A stretch of DNA of 64,000 nucleotides from Iodobacter fluviatilis (GCF_004194535.1 NZ_CP025781.1:372001-436000); one strand, 5' to 3'; shown: positions 40,812 through 50,153, numbered from the stretch's first letter. Made by a program: numbers and translations. Notes: generated by a model from the letters alone, not told the origin.

Positions 40812-42281
40812 ATGCTCAAACAGCTTCTTCCTATCGCCCTGCTAATCGCCAGTCAGGCTTACGCCGAGCCAGGCGAATCCTTAAATCAAAATCCTGCCGC
40901 ATTTAAGCTAGGTTTTGAAACCATCACCCTGCCCAATGATGAAAATATGGGCATGATTGGGGGGAGTTACTTAATTGAAACCTTGCCCGGCCTCTACCTT
41001 GGCCCAGCGGCCTATGGCGCGATCACAGGAGAGCGCGGTGGATTTTTTACCGGTGGGGCGGAAATCACCTATCGCCTCCCCATTAACAATCGCCTCAGTG
41101 TGGATAGCGGCTTTTATCTGGGTGGCGGCGGTGGCGGCGCAGCGGGCGTGGGCGGTGGGCTGATGTTACGCCCGCATATCGATCTACTTTGGGACTTTGG
41201 CGGGATCAGAGCGGGGATATCGGCCTCTGAAGTACGCTTTCCAAGCGGTCATTTTAATAGCCGCCAACTAGGGCTCATGCTGTCATTTGATGATAGCTTT
41301 AGCTATAGCGATGCTAGCCGAATCGGCCAATATTTAAGTAGCAGCACACGCAGTGGCGTGGGCTTTGATCGGATTGCCATTGTGGCTGCGCAATCTAAGC
41401 CGCAAGGCGATGTAAAAACCACTACAGGCGCACCTGCACCCGATAGCACCTCCTACGCTGGCTTTTTAATGACCCAGTCTTTAGCCAATGGCTGGCTATG
41501 GGGCGTTGAAGCAGCTGGTGCCGTAAAAGGCGAATCCGATGGTTATGCTGAAGTATTAGGCACCTTCGGTTGGGAGTACACATTTAACCCCTCTTTACGC
41601 GCAGGCTCTCGTGTTTCGCTAGGGATGGGTGGCGGCGGTGCTGTGGATACTGGCGGTGGCGGCTTGGGAAAAGCGGCCATTTTTGGCACGTATCAACTCA
41701 CCCGTGATTTAGACTTAACCTTAGAAACCGGTGTATCTAAAGCCTTTGATGGCAGTTTTAGTGCTCGCTACGCCAGCTTGCAGCTCGGCATGGCACTAGA
41801 TCACCCTCATGCTAGTACCGATATTCTTAGCCGAATAGAAGGTTGGGAATGGGATGCTAGCGTACAACAATACACCAGCGCCGCACGCCGCGATGGCAGC
41901 AAACGCAGCATGCAAAACATTGGCTTTAAGCTGAACCGTCATATTGATAACGGATTTTACCTTAGCGGCCAAGCACATAGCGCCTTAGCTGGCGGTGCAG
42001 GTGGTTATTCAGTCGGCCTAGTTGGTGCAGGCTGGGAAAGCCCAGAAGTGCTCGGCAAATTACGCCTTAGTGCAGAAATGCTGATCGGTGCTGCAGGCGG
42101 CGGAGGGGTGGATTCAGATGGCGGTGCCATCATGCAGCCTATGGCTTATGCTAGCTACCCTATTGCTAAAAACTGGCAAATCAAAGCCGGCGCAGGGATC
42201 GTAAAATCATTCAAGGGTGAACTCAATAGCCCCGTTTTAGATTTATCCCTGGGCTACCGTTTTGGCTTAGCAAGACGTTAA
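40812..42281 (+). CDS. outer-membrane beta-barrel-like protein with three glycine-rich blocks, unknown function
   Basis: The 489-aa product starts with a clean signal peptide (MLKQLLPIALLIASQAYA, cleavage after residue 18). It consists of alternating polar/hydrophobic strands with a terminal aromatic (LDLSLGYRFGLARR), which suggests an outer-membrane barrel. Three glycine-rich blocks recur at about 150-170 residue spacing: LGGGGGGAAGVGGGL (about 105), GMGGGGAVDTGGGGLGKA (about 277) and GAAGGGGVDSDGGA (about 430). Each is followed by an AxYxLxxxL-like strand, so the protein looks internally triplicated. I do not recognise a family. It is monocistronic between two terminators. Confidence 0.7.
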   Translation: MLKQLLPIALLIASQAYAEPGESLNQNPAAFKLGFETITLPNDENMGMIGGSYLIETLPGLYLGPAAYGAITGERGGFFTGGAEITYRLPINNRLSVDSGFYLGGGGGGAAGVGGGLMLRPHIDLLWDFGGIRAGISASEVRFPSGHFNSRQLGLMLSFDDSFSYSDASRIGQYLSSSTRSGVGFDRIAIVAAQSKPQGDVKTTTGAPAPDSTSYAGFLMTQSLANGWLWGVEAAGAVKGESDGYAEVLGTFGWEYTFNPSLRAGSRVSLGMGGGGAVDTGGGGLGKAAIFGTYQLTRDLDLTLETGVSKAFDGSFSARYASLQLGMALDHPHASTDILSRIEGWEWDASVQQYTSAARRDGSKRSMQNIGFKLNRHIDNGFYLSGQAHSALAGGAGGYSVGLVGAGWESPEVLGKLRLSAEMLIGAAGGGGVDSDGGAIMQPMAYASYPIAKNWQIKAGAGIVKSFKGELNSPVLDLSLGYRFGLARR

Positions 42282-42285
42282 TACA

Positions 42286-42317
42286 ATAGGGGCGCTGCAA
42301 GCAGCGCCCCTATTTAT
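42286..42317. terminator. bidirectional rho-independent terminator
   Basis: ATAGGGGCGCTG-CAAG-CAGCGCCCCTAT is a perfect 12-bp stem with T-rich flanks, between the convergent barrel-protein and wbuC-like genes. Confidence 0.88.
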
Positions 42318-42368
42318 TTTAAAGCCATCCAACGGATACCTTAAGTGACTTCCCGAGCAAAAACAGCC

Positions 42369-42845
42369 TTAGCCCGCGCTAAAAACCGCCACCATCTTAG
42401 CTAAATACGCCGCACAACCTGCCTCGCCCTCGGCTGGAGCCCAGCTGGCTTTTTCAGCCGCAGCCAGAGCCACATATGGCCCCGCCTTGCTTTCAAAAAA
42501 CACCGAGCCACTTTCCAGCGCCACCATACTGTGAAACGCACCGGCAGGAATATTAATCCCCACATTGCCCTCTTTCGCACTCAAAACCACCTGCTGGATA
42601 ATTTCACCCTGAGCATCAAAAATAAGAATACCAAATCGACCACTCAAAGCGATCATGGTTTCGTCTTTTTCGCTATCTAAATGGCAATGCGGCTGCACAT
42701 AAGTGCCAGGTTCTAAAGCATTCAATAAGCGATGACAACTGGATTCATTACTGGCGTGAAAATTAAAATTCTTGCGCAAACGTGGGCTGGCTTTCGCCCC
42801 TTGGGTTAGCTCAGCCAATGTTTCTGTATTAATTAGACTAATCAT
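42369..42845 (-). CDS. WbuC family cupin-fold metalloprotein
   Basis: The 158-aa protein matches the WbuC family: an N-terminal SPRLRKNFNFHASNESSCHRLLNALEPGTYVQPH segment (about 20-53), metal-binding histidines in PHCHLDSEKDET, and a cupin barrel with GIHIPAG-like NVGINIPAGAFHSMVALE. Family members occur in polysaccharide clusters, but the reaction is unknown. Here the gene lies 44 bp downstream of the PACE pump on the same strand rather than in a glycan cluster. The start is the ATG at 42845 after a purine-rich AAGGATCC. Confidence 0.85.
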   Translation of the reverse strand: MISLINTETLAELTQGAKASPRLRKNFNFHASNESSCHRLLNALEPGTYVQPHCHLDSEKDETMIALSGRFGILIFDAQGEIIQQVVLSAKEGNVGINIPAGAFHSMVALESGSVFFESKAGPYVALAAAEKASWAPAEGEAGCAAYLAKMVAVFSAG

Positions 42846-42889
42846 AGGATCCTTGAAGCAACGTTAGATATGCATTAAACAATATCAAC

Positions 42890-43321
42890 TTACGCCGCTT
42901 TCCATACAGGTAAAGGAAAAACTTTATCGTAAACCCAGTTATAGATGAAGGCATAAACCAAGTAAAAAGCGGCAAAACCAAGATCCATAATAAAAGCATC
43001 CCAAAGCCCAACCTTCAGCCACCACGCCACCAGCGGCAAACTCACCATCAGCAGCCCACCTTCAAAGCCAATAGCGTGCATCACTCGCTCTACTGGGGTT
43101 TTATTCACGCGTTTTTTCCAGCGCGCCAATAAATGATCAAAACCCACGTTGTAAACATAATTCCATACAGTAGCAATAATCGAGATCCCCACCGCTAGCA
43201 CCCCAAGTTCTCCAACTGAAAAACCAAAGGCTAACCTAGCAAGGGGGACAAATAGCAACAAGCCAATCACTTCAAAACCAATCACATGCCGGATACGATC
43301 GGCCCGATTTCTCATCTGCAT
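42890..43321 (-). CDS. PACE family multidrug efflux transporter (AceI-like)
   Basis: The 143-aa product has four hydrophobic helices arranged as two BTP repeats, NRADRIRHVIGFEVIGLLLF and VERVMHAIGFEGGLLMVSLP. Each starts with the R-x-x-H-x-x-x-FE pattern typical of proteobacterial antimicrobial compound efflux (PACE) proteins, which export chlorhexidine or short diamines by proton antiport. It diverges from a LysR regulator 89 bp away, the arrangement of the aceI/aceR pair in Acinetobacter. Drug range cannot be told from sequence. Confidence 0.9.
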   Translation of the reverse strand: MQMRNRADRIRHVIGFEVIGLLLFVPLARLAFGFSVGELGVLAVGISIIATVWNYVYNVGFDHLLARWKKRVNKTPVERVMHAIGFEGGLLMVSLPLVAWWLKVGLWDAFIMDLGFAAFYLVYAFIYNWVYDKVFPLPVWKAA

Positions 43322-43410
43322 TTTAAGGTGCTCATCTTATTCACAATGACTACTAGCATACCCAGCTTCTATGATAGTTGTTAGTTGGTAACCATCTTAA
43401 AAGCAGATAG

Positions 43411-44295
43411 ATGAAATATTCATTAGATCAGTTAAGTGCCTTTAAAGCCGCTGCCGAGTGCGGTTCTTTCTCCGCGGCGGCTCGGCGCATGGGTAAAGCT
43501 CAGTCTTTGGTTAGCACTGCCATCGCCAATTTAGAGATTGATCTGGGAGTGAGCTTATTTCACCGCGCAGGGCGCTACCCCCAACTTAGTGCTGAAGGTA
43601 AGCGCTTATTGCCCGAGGCCATCGCTATTTTGCAGCGCTGTGAGCAGCTCAGCGGCATTGCTCATAGCCTGAATGCGGGGCAAGAAGCCAAGCTACGCTT
43701 GGCCGTAGATGATTCAGCTCAGATGCCCTGGCTGGGGGATTTACTGGAGCAATTAGCCACGAAATTTCCGCAGCTAGAGGTGGAATTGTTATTCCCCATC
43801 ATGGATGATTTATACAAGCTCCTGCAATCAGGGCGAGTTGACTTAGGCATCAGCTATGAAGCGGCTGAGCAACCCAAAGAATTGGCCTTTCACTGGCTCA
43901 AACAATGCGAAGTGCAATTTGTCGTATCTAGACAACATCCGCTAGCCGTAGCCCACAATGTGAGCCTCGCCATGCTGCAAAGCCACCGGCAATTGATGGT
44001 CACGGGTCGACAGAGCGGAGCTGAAAAAGAGCGCTTTCGCTATTCACCCTCGGTTTGGTGGGTAGAAGGCGATTGGGCCGTGCTCGAGCTGGTGCGCCGC
44101 GGCTTGGGCTGGGCTTGCTTACCCAAACACTTTGCCGATGTTACACAGGAGCAAGATATTATTCAGCTTCCCATCCAGTTTAGCGAAAGTCAGTTGCAGC
44201 TGGGTATTCAGCTAGTTTGGCACCCAGGGCATCAGCTGGGCCTAGCCGGCCAGTGGTTTAAAACCGCACTAATTCAAGGAGCAATAGCTGGATAA
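43411..44295 (+). CDS. LysR family regulator divergent from the PACE pump (AceR-like)
   Basis: The 294-aa protein has an N-terminal winged helix-turn-helix (LDQLSAFKAAAECGSFSAAARRMGKAQSLVSTAIANLE, residues 5-42) and a C-terminal LysR substrate-binding domain (KLRLAVDDSAQ onward). The divergent position beside the PACE gene implies it regulates that pump in response to an effector, by analogy with AceR. The 89-bp intergenic region must hold both promoters and the LysR sites, but I could not assign a clear T-N11-A box. Confidence 0.88.
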   Translation: MKYSLDQLSAFKAAAECGSFSAAARRMGKAQSLVSTAIANLEIDLGVSLFHRAGRYPQLSAEGKRLLPEAIAILQRCEQLSGIAHSLNAGQEAKLRLAVDDSAQMPWLGDLLEQLATKFPQLEVELLFPIMDDLYKLLQSGRVDLGISYEAAEQPKELAFHWLKQCEVQFVVSRQHPLAVAHNVSLAMLQSHRQLMVTGRQSGAEKERFRYSPSVWWVEGDWAVLELVRRGLGWACLPKHFADVTQEQDIIQLPIQFSESQLQLGIQLVWHPGHQLGLAGQWFKTALIQGAIAG

Positions 44296-44460
44296 GCCCT
44301 TGCAAGGTGTGTCCAGCTCATAAACCCTTCGCACTTATGCCCCAAACATTCACTTAGGGAGTGAAATAAACCCTTATATCACTGGGCGACAAGGCAAATA
44401 ATTCAAACACCGCCACTGTCGGTATAATCACTTTTTTGCCACCTTCCGTACAGGCCAGCC

Positions 44461-45558
44461 ATGTACCTACCAGATCCTCGCCTCTACGCTAGAGTTAACG
44501 CACAAAACCCCATTATTCGACTACTGATGTCGCTACTGACAGAATCATCCAGCGAAGTGGTTAAGCAAAAACGTGAAGCGCTCACCACTCTACTGGCCGA
44601 TACCCTCGCCATTCAAGATCATGCCGCTTTAAATGCCGCCATGACCCAAGCGCCGTCTTTGGATGCTTATCTAGAGCTGTGGGCACTCTTACGCAATACC
44701 GTTGAAAACGCGCCAAAAAATGCCGAGCACTATGCCATCCCTTTTGCAATTCCAGTGATTTTAGTGGCGGGTTTCAAAGGCACAACCGAGCTAGCTGGCC
44801 AGTTATCCGATGTCGATGCCGTACTCGCACTATTAAAACAGCACGAAGTCATCAGCCCAGACGCCGATGTATGGCTATCAGCCAAACTAGTACACGCCGA
44901 AACACTGGCGAGCGTTAATCCATCACAACTCAGCCAATGGCGTGATCAATTGCAATACGCCTCTGGTGGCTTGCCGCTGGATTTAAACACCTCCCCAATG
45001 CCACTTAAAGATGAAGCCGTATTTTTACGCTATCTTGTTGGCGTGGCGATGCAGAAAAAAGATGCGGCACCAGCGATTAAACTCGGCGGCAATTTAGGTG
45101 CTTGGGGTATGCAGTTAGCCAATCTAATTGGTGAGCAACTTAAAACCAATGGCGTAACTTTATTCCCGATTCCACGCACCCCAATGCCATGGCTCACCGC
45201 TGGCGAAGCAGGCCGTGAAACTCAGCTAGAAACCCGTTTGCAGCTCATGACCAGCAATGCCTTGCGCAGCATCCGAAGCAAAGGCCGCACACCGGTCATC
45301 TGTATTGCTGCGCATGAAAACGCCGAAATTCGCATGACCTTTTCGACGCTTGAAGACAAAGAGCGCTGGGAAGGTTTTGTTTGGCCACTATCGGCTTGGG
45401 ATCATGTAGAAAAAATTCATCAATACGCGGTTGAGTTATTCCGCGAATGTATGGTGACCGATCTCCGCATCATCGAAAACGTACAGCCCAATATGGATGA
45501 GAGCGATCAACTGCCTTTCTTTGTAACAGCGCATATTCCGGCGGTTGTGCAGCATTAA
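44461..45558 (+). CDS. conserved hypothetical protein, 365 aa
   Basis: I do not recognise this protein. It has no signal peptide and one moderately hydrophobic stretch (AIPFAIPVILVAGFKG, about 98-113). It contains a segment GRTPVICIAAHENAEIRMTFSTLED (about 277-301) and an acidic, compact C-terminus (QPNMDESDQLPFFVTAHIP). Composition is that of a soluble cytosolic protein. The gene opens a run of same-strand genes (ferredoxin, alpha/beta hydrolase, CbiM-like permease) with gaps of 40-90 bp, so co-transcription is possible. The start is the ATG at 44461 after CAGGCCAGCC. Confidence 0.75.
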   Translation: MYLPDPRLYARVNAQNPIIRLLMSLLTESSSEVVKQKREALTTLLADTLAIQDHAALNAAMTQAPSLDAYLELWALLRNTVENAPKNAEHYAIPFAIPVILVAGFKGTTELAGQLSDVDAVLALLKQHEVISPDADVWLSAKLVHAETLASVNPSQLSQWRDQLQYASGGLPLDLNTSPMPLKDEAVFLRYLVGVAMQKKDAAPAIKLGGNLGAWGMQLANLIGEQLKTNGVTLFPIPRTPMPWLTAGEAGRETQLETRLQLMTSNALRSIRSKGRTPVICIAAHENAEIRMTFSTLEDKERWEGFVWPLSAWDHVEKIHQYAVELFRECMVTDLRIIENVQPNMDESDQLPFFVTAHIPAVVQH

Positions 45559-45629
45559 ACAGCCTGCGTGTGGCGTGTTTGCCTAGCCATACGCTACTCT
45601 CAATCATCAGCGAACCTACAGAGAAAATG

Positions 45630-45941
45630 ATGAGCCACTATCAACATCACGTGTTTTTTTGTCTTAACCAGCGCGAGCCGAGTGAGCGCCAAAGCTGTGC
45701 CAGCTGTGGTTCGGTAGAGATGTGGGAACACGCCAAAGGCCGGATTAAAAAACTCGGCTTAAACCAGCCAGGCAAGGTGCGAGTTAATAAAGCGGGCTGT
45801 CTGGAACGCTGCGAAGAAGGCCCCGTATTAGTTATCTACCCAGAAGCGGTTTGGTATACCTATATCGATAAAAGCGACATTGATGAAATCATCGATGAGC
45901 ATATCGTAAATGGCAGAGTGGTAGAGCGCTTAAAGCTTTAA
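45630..45941 (+). CDS. thioredoxin-like (2Fe-2S) ferredoxin
   Basis: The 103-aa protein belongs to the Shethna-type, thioredoxin-fold [2Fe-2S] ferredoxins. Candidate cluster ligands are Cys11 (HHVFFCLNQ), Cys23 or Cys26, and Cys57/Cys61 (NKAGCLERCEEGP), the last motif being characteristic. The C-terminus VWYTYIDKSDIDEIIDEHI also fits the family. The redox partner is unknown. I use the ATG at 45630 (MSHYQHHVFFC). The preceding ATG at 45627 is equally usable, and the frame open back to 45570 has no family-like sequence. Confidence 0.88.
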   Translation: MSHYQHHVFFCLNQREPSERQSCASCGSVEMWEHAKGRIKKLGLNQPGKVRVNKAGCLERCEEGPVLVIYPEAVWYTYIDKSDIDEIIDEHIVNGRVVERLKL

Positions 45942-45984
45942 GCCTGCACTATTCCCTAGCCCTAAACCCAGAGTTCCATAAAAA

Positions 45985-46632
45985 ATGACCACACCACGCA
46001 AAGCCCCTAGTTTTGAACTGATTGCCATCAACGGCCCAACAGGCCAGCTCGAATGTCTGCGCCTGCCCTCCGCACTAGAACACACCGTGGGTGTCGTACT
46101 TGTTGCACATCCCAACCCCACCGAAGGCGGCACCTTCAATAATAAAATCGTACATACCCTCGCCAAAACATTAAGTCGCCTCGGCTATATCGCCTATTGC
46201 CCCAATCTGCGCGGTGTGGGTCATTCAGCAGGCGCATTTGAGAATGGCGTTGGCGAAGTGGACGATATGGCGGCGGTACTAGCCTTTGCCAGAGCCGAAA
46301 ATCCAACGCTCACCCGCCTTACGCTGGCAGGATTTTCTTTTGGTACTTTTGTGCAAAGCCAACTACGCCAGCGCTTAAGCGATGATGAAGTGGAAGGAAT
46401 GATTTTGATTGGGCCAGCGGTAAGCCGACATAACTTTCCCCCCGTTCCCAATCACAGTACTCTGCTCATTCATGGTGAAGAAGACGAAGTGATTAGTCTT
46501 GCTACCGTGCTCAATTGGGCAAGGCCACAATCACTACCCGTAGTGGTGTTCCCCGGCGTTGGGCATTATTTCCACGGCAAGCTCACCCAATTGGCGGATT
46601 GGATTAACAAAGAATGGCGCAATCGAAGCTAA
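45985..46632 (+). CDS. alpha/beta hydrolase (COG2945-like)
   Basis: The 215-aa protein shows an alpha/beta-hydrolase core. The oxyanion region is VLVAHPNPTEGGTFNN, the nucleophile elbow is GFSFG (serine about residue 119), the acid lies in LIHGEEDEV, and the catalytic histidine is in GVGHYFHG near the end. This layout is that of the COG2945 group of small uncharacterised esterase-like proteins found in many proteobacteria. The substrate is unknown. It follows the ferredoxin gene by 43 bp. Confidence 0.87.
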   Translation: MTTPRKAPSFELIAINGPTGQLECLRLPSALEHTVGVVLVAHPNPTEGGTFNNKIVHTLAKTLSRLGYIAYCPNLRGVGHSAGAFENGVGEVDDMAAVLAFARAENPTLTRLTLAGFSFGTFVQSQLRQRLSDDEVEGMILIGPAVSRHNFPPVPNHSTLLIHGEEDEVISLATVLNWARPQSLPVVVFPGVGHYFHGKLTQLADWINKEWRNRS

Positions 46633-46723
46633 TCCCAAATCATTGCCAGATATGATTTAAAAAACCTAGGGCCACAACATACCGTGCCCTTACACAGCAC
46701 CTCAATAGTTTTAGCGTAAGCCT

Positions 46724-47386
46724 ATGAATCTAATCGCCGCCCCCTTTGCACACTGGCTACTTCTGATTGCACTATTCATCAGTGTTGGGCTTATTTTGCA
46801 CGCGGCAACCCGGATTGCTTGGTTTGCCCTTAGCCAAGAGCAATTAACAGGCTGGTTTGGGGCCAGCGTAGTTGTACTGGGGTTTTGGCAAATGAAAGCC
46901 AATATTCAGCCGGGGCTGTCATTTCATCTACTCGGTGCCAGCGCCTTAGCCATGATTGCCGGCCGAGATAAAGCGCTGCTAGGGCTCGCCGTATTAGCTG
47001 CGGATACCGCCTATGGTCACGGAGAATGGGCCAGCTTTGGGTTATCTTACCTGATGATTGCCTTTATCCCCGTCACACTTGCCCATGGCTTATTTATTTG
47101 GGCACAACGCACCCTAGCCGCCAATTACTTTATTTATATTTTTGTAAATTGCTTTGCCGCCAGTGCCTTATCCATGTGGAGCGTAGGCCTACTCACCTGC
47201 AGCCTCTTGGCGGCAAGCGGTGCGTATCCACTCGATTTTTTACTAGAAGAACAACTGCCCTATTATTTTTTATTAGGCTGGCCCGAAGGATTTAGTAGTG
47301 GTATTTATCTGACCCTGCTGGTTATTTGGCGGCCAGAATGGGTCAGCACCTTTAACGATGCTTTTTATTTAACACGTAAAAACTAA
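46724..47386 (+). CDS. CbiM-like integral membrane protein (COG3235-type ECF permease homologue)
   Basis: The 220-aa protein has six to seven hydrophobic segments and resembles the CbiM-like membrane family (COG3235), relatives of the substrate-binding component of cobalt/nickel ECF transporters. Notable pieces are WFGASVVVLGFWQMKANIQPGL, LAHGLFIWAQRTLAANYFIYIFVNCF and FLLGWPEGFSSGIYLTLLV. The N-terminal Met-His metal site of true CbiM (MHIxxG) is not present, so metal transport is uncertain. No CbiQ/CbiO partners are adjacent. Confidence 0.75.
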   Translation: MNLIAAPFAHWLLLIALFISVGLILHAATRIAWFALSQEQLTGWFGASVVVLGFWQMKANIQPGLSFHLLGASALAMIAGRDKALLGLAVLAADTAYGHGEWASFGLSYLMIAFIPVTLAHGLFIWAQRTLAANYFIYIFVNCFAASALSMWSVGLLTCSLLAASGAYPLDFLLEEQLPYYFLLGWPEGFSSGIYLTLLVIWRPEWVSTFNDAFYLTRKN

Positions 47387-47514
47387 GCCCATACCATACA
47401 CAACACGGCTGCTTATTTTTTATGAAGAAAACGACGAATGTTTCGCAAGCTAACTTGCTCTTTAATTACATTAAAGACTATTGTTAATAGCCAATCACAC
47501 CGCTTCAACATTGC

Positions 47515-49058
47515 ATGCACAGCATACGCTCACGCCTCAATCTGATCTTCCTTGCCATCGTGACGCTTTTTCTAGCTATCTCTGGTGTTATTTCTTATTG
47601 GCAAACCCAGCAAGAGCTAGAAAACAACATGCGGCACTCTGCGATCGCCTTGCAAAAGCGCTTGCAAACCGTACTGCCAGGCATCTTGTGGAACTTTGAC
47701 AGCACCCAATTAGGCCTCGTTGTAGAAGCAGAAATGCAATCCGCAGATTTATCCATGCTGCTGGTTTACAACAACGAAGAACAAGTCGATGGCCGCATCA
47801 ATGTACAAGGCAAGATGACCACGGTACATGCCGCCCCCCCACAACAGATGCACAAACCTTCCCTATTTATTACCCTGCCAATGAAAAATCTAAGCCTATG
47901 GGCAAAGTTTATTATGTTTTTTCACGGGAAAAAATCACCGCTCGCCTAAATCAAATGGTAGCTTCAAAAATAATAGAAGTCATTTTACTTGATTTACTCC
48001 TATTTATGGCGCTCTCGCATAGCTTGTTATTAGTGGTGATTAGGCCTTTAGATCAGCTCAGAGAGTCACTTATCCAAGCGTCAGACACCAAAGATTTTGA
48101 TTTAAATACCATTATCCTTCCCCAAAATAGAAAAGATGAATTTGCCGATGTTGCTGATGCCGTACAAAGAATCACGCGTAGGCTATGTGATGACTTAGAA
48201 AGCCGTAAAGCCGCTGAGCTTGCCATGCGTCAGGCTCGGGACCTCACCGAAACTGCGTTTAAGCAGCTCAATGAAACAAAAAATAATCTTGTTCAAGCAG
48301 AAAAGATGGCCTCTTTAGGGGGCTTAGTTGCTGGGGTAGCCCATGAGGTCAACACGCCTGTTGGGGTTATTTTGACCAGTGCTTCGGTTTTATCTGAAGA
48401 AACCATTTTGTTTAAAAATAGTTTAGATGCTGGTGCGATTAAAAAGTCGGAAGTCATGCGCTATTCAGAAATGGCGATTGAATCCAGCCGCTTAATTTTA
48501 GCCAATGCAGAACGAGCGGCACAGCTTATACAAAGCTTTAAACAAGTTGCAGTGGATCAAACCTCAGAAGCTCGCCGTAGTTTTGAATTGGGCGAATATA
48601 TGGACGAGGTAATTATGAGCCTCAAGCCCACGCTAAAACGAACCTCCGTTATGATTGAAGTCAGCTGCCCTGAAAAAATAAATTTAGACGGCTACCCTGG
48701 CGCGATTTCGCAAGTGATCACTAACTTTTTAACCAATGCTTTAGCACACGCTTTTGCTGAAGGCCAGATAGGACTCATTTCGCTGAGCGCAACACGCAGC
48801 GATGATAATGTCACCCTCAGTTTTGAAGACAACGGAGGAGGTATTCCTCCTGAGCATCTTAAAAAGATTTTCGACCCATTTTTTACCACTAAACGCGGTA
48901 GCGGTGGTAGCGGCTTAGGACTCAACGTGGTTTATAACCTCGTCACCCAAACATTGGGTGGCTCGCTGATAGTTCATTCAGAACTAGGCAAAGGCACAAG
49001 CTTTATTGCCTGCTTCCCACTCATTGCCCCCCAAGCTAAAGAAAGCAAAACCAGTTAG
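47515..49058 (+). pseudogene. sensor histidine kinase with a frameshift at a C7 tract
   Basis: The N-terminal frame (from 47515) gives a TM helix (LIFLAIVTLFLAISGVISYW) and a periplasmic start. The rest of the protein is in another frame to 49058: RPPTTDAQTFPIYYPANEK, MGKVYYVFSREKITARL, TM2, a HAMP region (RPLDQLRESLIQASD), the phosphoacceptor GVAHEVNTP and an HATPase with [18 protein letters not shown] and [10 protein letters not shown]. The frames join naturally if the C7 run at 47834-47840 is C8. So this is one kinase of about 515 aa, either broken, phase-variable or mis-assembled. Internal translation from 47898 would lack TM1. No response regulator is adjacent. Confidence 0.85.
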
Positions 49059-49088
49059 AAACAGCCATAATCTGGTATCCTTACGCCG

Positions 49089-50144
49089 ATGAAACATGCC
49101 ATCCTATTTTATTGCCGCCCCGGTTTTGAAGCCGATGTGGAGGCCGAATTCACCTTTAAAGCAGATATTCCCGGCAAATGGGAAATCGGCCAAGGTTTTT
49201 GCCTCTTTTTACCGAAGCGCCCCGCCGATTGGGACAAGCTTTATCGCACACTAGAATGTGGTGATTGGGTTTTTCCGCGCCAAATCGTATTTGTGGCTGA
49301 AGCCCTTGATCTGCCCCCAAAAGATCGGCTCACCCCAATCTTAAATGCACTCGATGGCTTACACGAAACACACAAAGGCCCTTGGCGTGATGTATGGATT
49401 GAATACCCAGATACCAACGATGGCAAAGAAATTTCCTCGTTTAGCCGCAAATTTGGCGCACTACTGGATGCCAAATTAGCCACCAAAGGCTGGGCTAATC
49501 AACCAGAAGCAACCGCCCGTTTACACTTATTTTTCCCAACACTAGAACGCGTTTATATTGGCTTTACCCGCCCAGACTTTTCTGTGAACTGGCAACTCGG
49601 CATTCCTCGCCTGCGTATGCCAACAGATGCTCCTAGCCGCTCCACGCTAAAACTTGCCGAAGCATTTATGATGCTGGTGCCAGAATCTGCCCAAGTTAAA
49701 CCAGGCATGAGCGCGGTTGACCTAGGCGCAGCGCCTGGCGGCTGGACTTGGCAAATGGTAAGCCGTGGCTGCACTAAGATTTTTGCCATTGATAACGGCC
49801 CAATGAAAGGCAGTATGGCGATCCACCCTAACGTTAAGCATCTACGCGAAGATGGCTTTAGATACCGCCCCAAAAGCCCCGTTGATTGGTTAGTTTGCGA
49901 TATGGTGGAGCAACCTGCTCGCATTGCTGCACTGATGGCCGATTGGATGATTAAAGGCCACGCACGCCAGTTTATTTTTAACTTTAAACTACCCATGAAA
50001 AAGCGCTGGAACGAGCTGCAGCGCTGCATGGAAATCATCGATGATGCACTGGGCGGCGCAGGAATTCGCTATCAATTCCGTGCTCGCCATCTGTATCACG
50101 ATCGCGAAGAAGTCACCTGCTATCTAAGCAAAATCAAACGCTAA
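49089..50144 (+). CDS. rlmM: 23S rRNA (cytidine-2'-O-)-methyltransferase RlmM
   Basis: RlmM methylates the 2'-OH of C2498 of 23S rRNA using SAM. The 351-aa product has the N-terminal THUMP-like part (AILFYCRPGFEADVEAEF) and the Rossmann methyltransferase with VDLGAAPGGWTWQM (about 215-228). The acidic VCDMVEQPAR and FNFKLPMKKRW follow, with the KDKE-type catalytic lysines in the latter. The start ATG at 49089 gives the family N-terminus. A 9-bp hairpin without T run follows. Confidence 0.94.
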   Translation: MKHAILFYCRPGFEADVEAEFTFKADIPGKWEIGQGFCLFLPKRPADWDKLYRTLECGDWVFPRQIVFVAEALDLPPKDRLTPILNALDGLHETHKGPWRDVWIEYPDTNDGKEISSFSRKFGALLDAKLATKGWANQPEATARLHLFFPTLERVYIGFTRPDFSVNWQLGIPRLRMPTDAPSRSTLKLAEAFMMLVPESAQVKPGMSAVDLGAAPGGWTWQMVSRGCTKIFAIDNGPMKGSMAIHPNVKHLREDGFRYRPKSPVDWLVCDMVEQPARIAALMADWMIKGHARQFIFNFKLPMKKRWNELQRCMEIIDDALGGAGIRYQFRARHLYHDREEVTCYLSKIKR

Positions 50145-50153
50145 AACTAGCTA

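Noticed and set aside
47898-49058. Independent kinase gene starting at 47898
   Set aside because: The upstream frame supplies TM1 and the periplasmic region, and both join smoothly with one extra base in the C7 tract.
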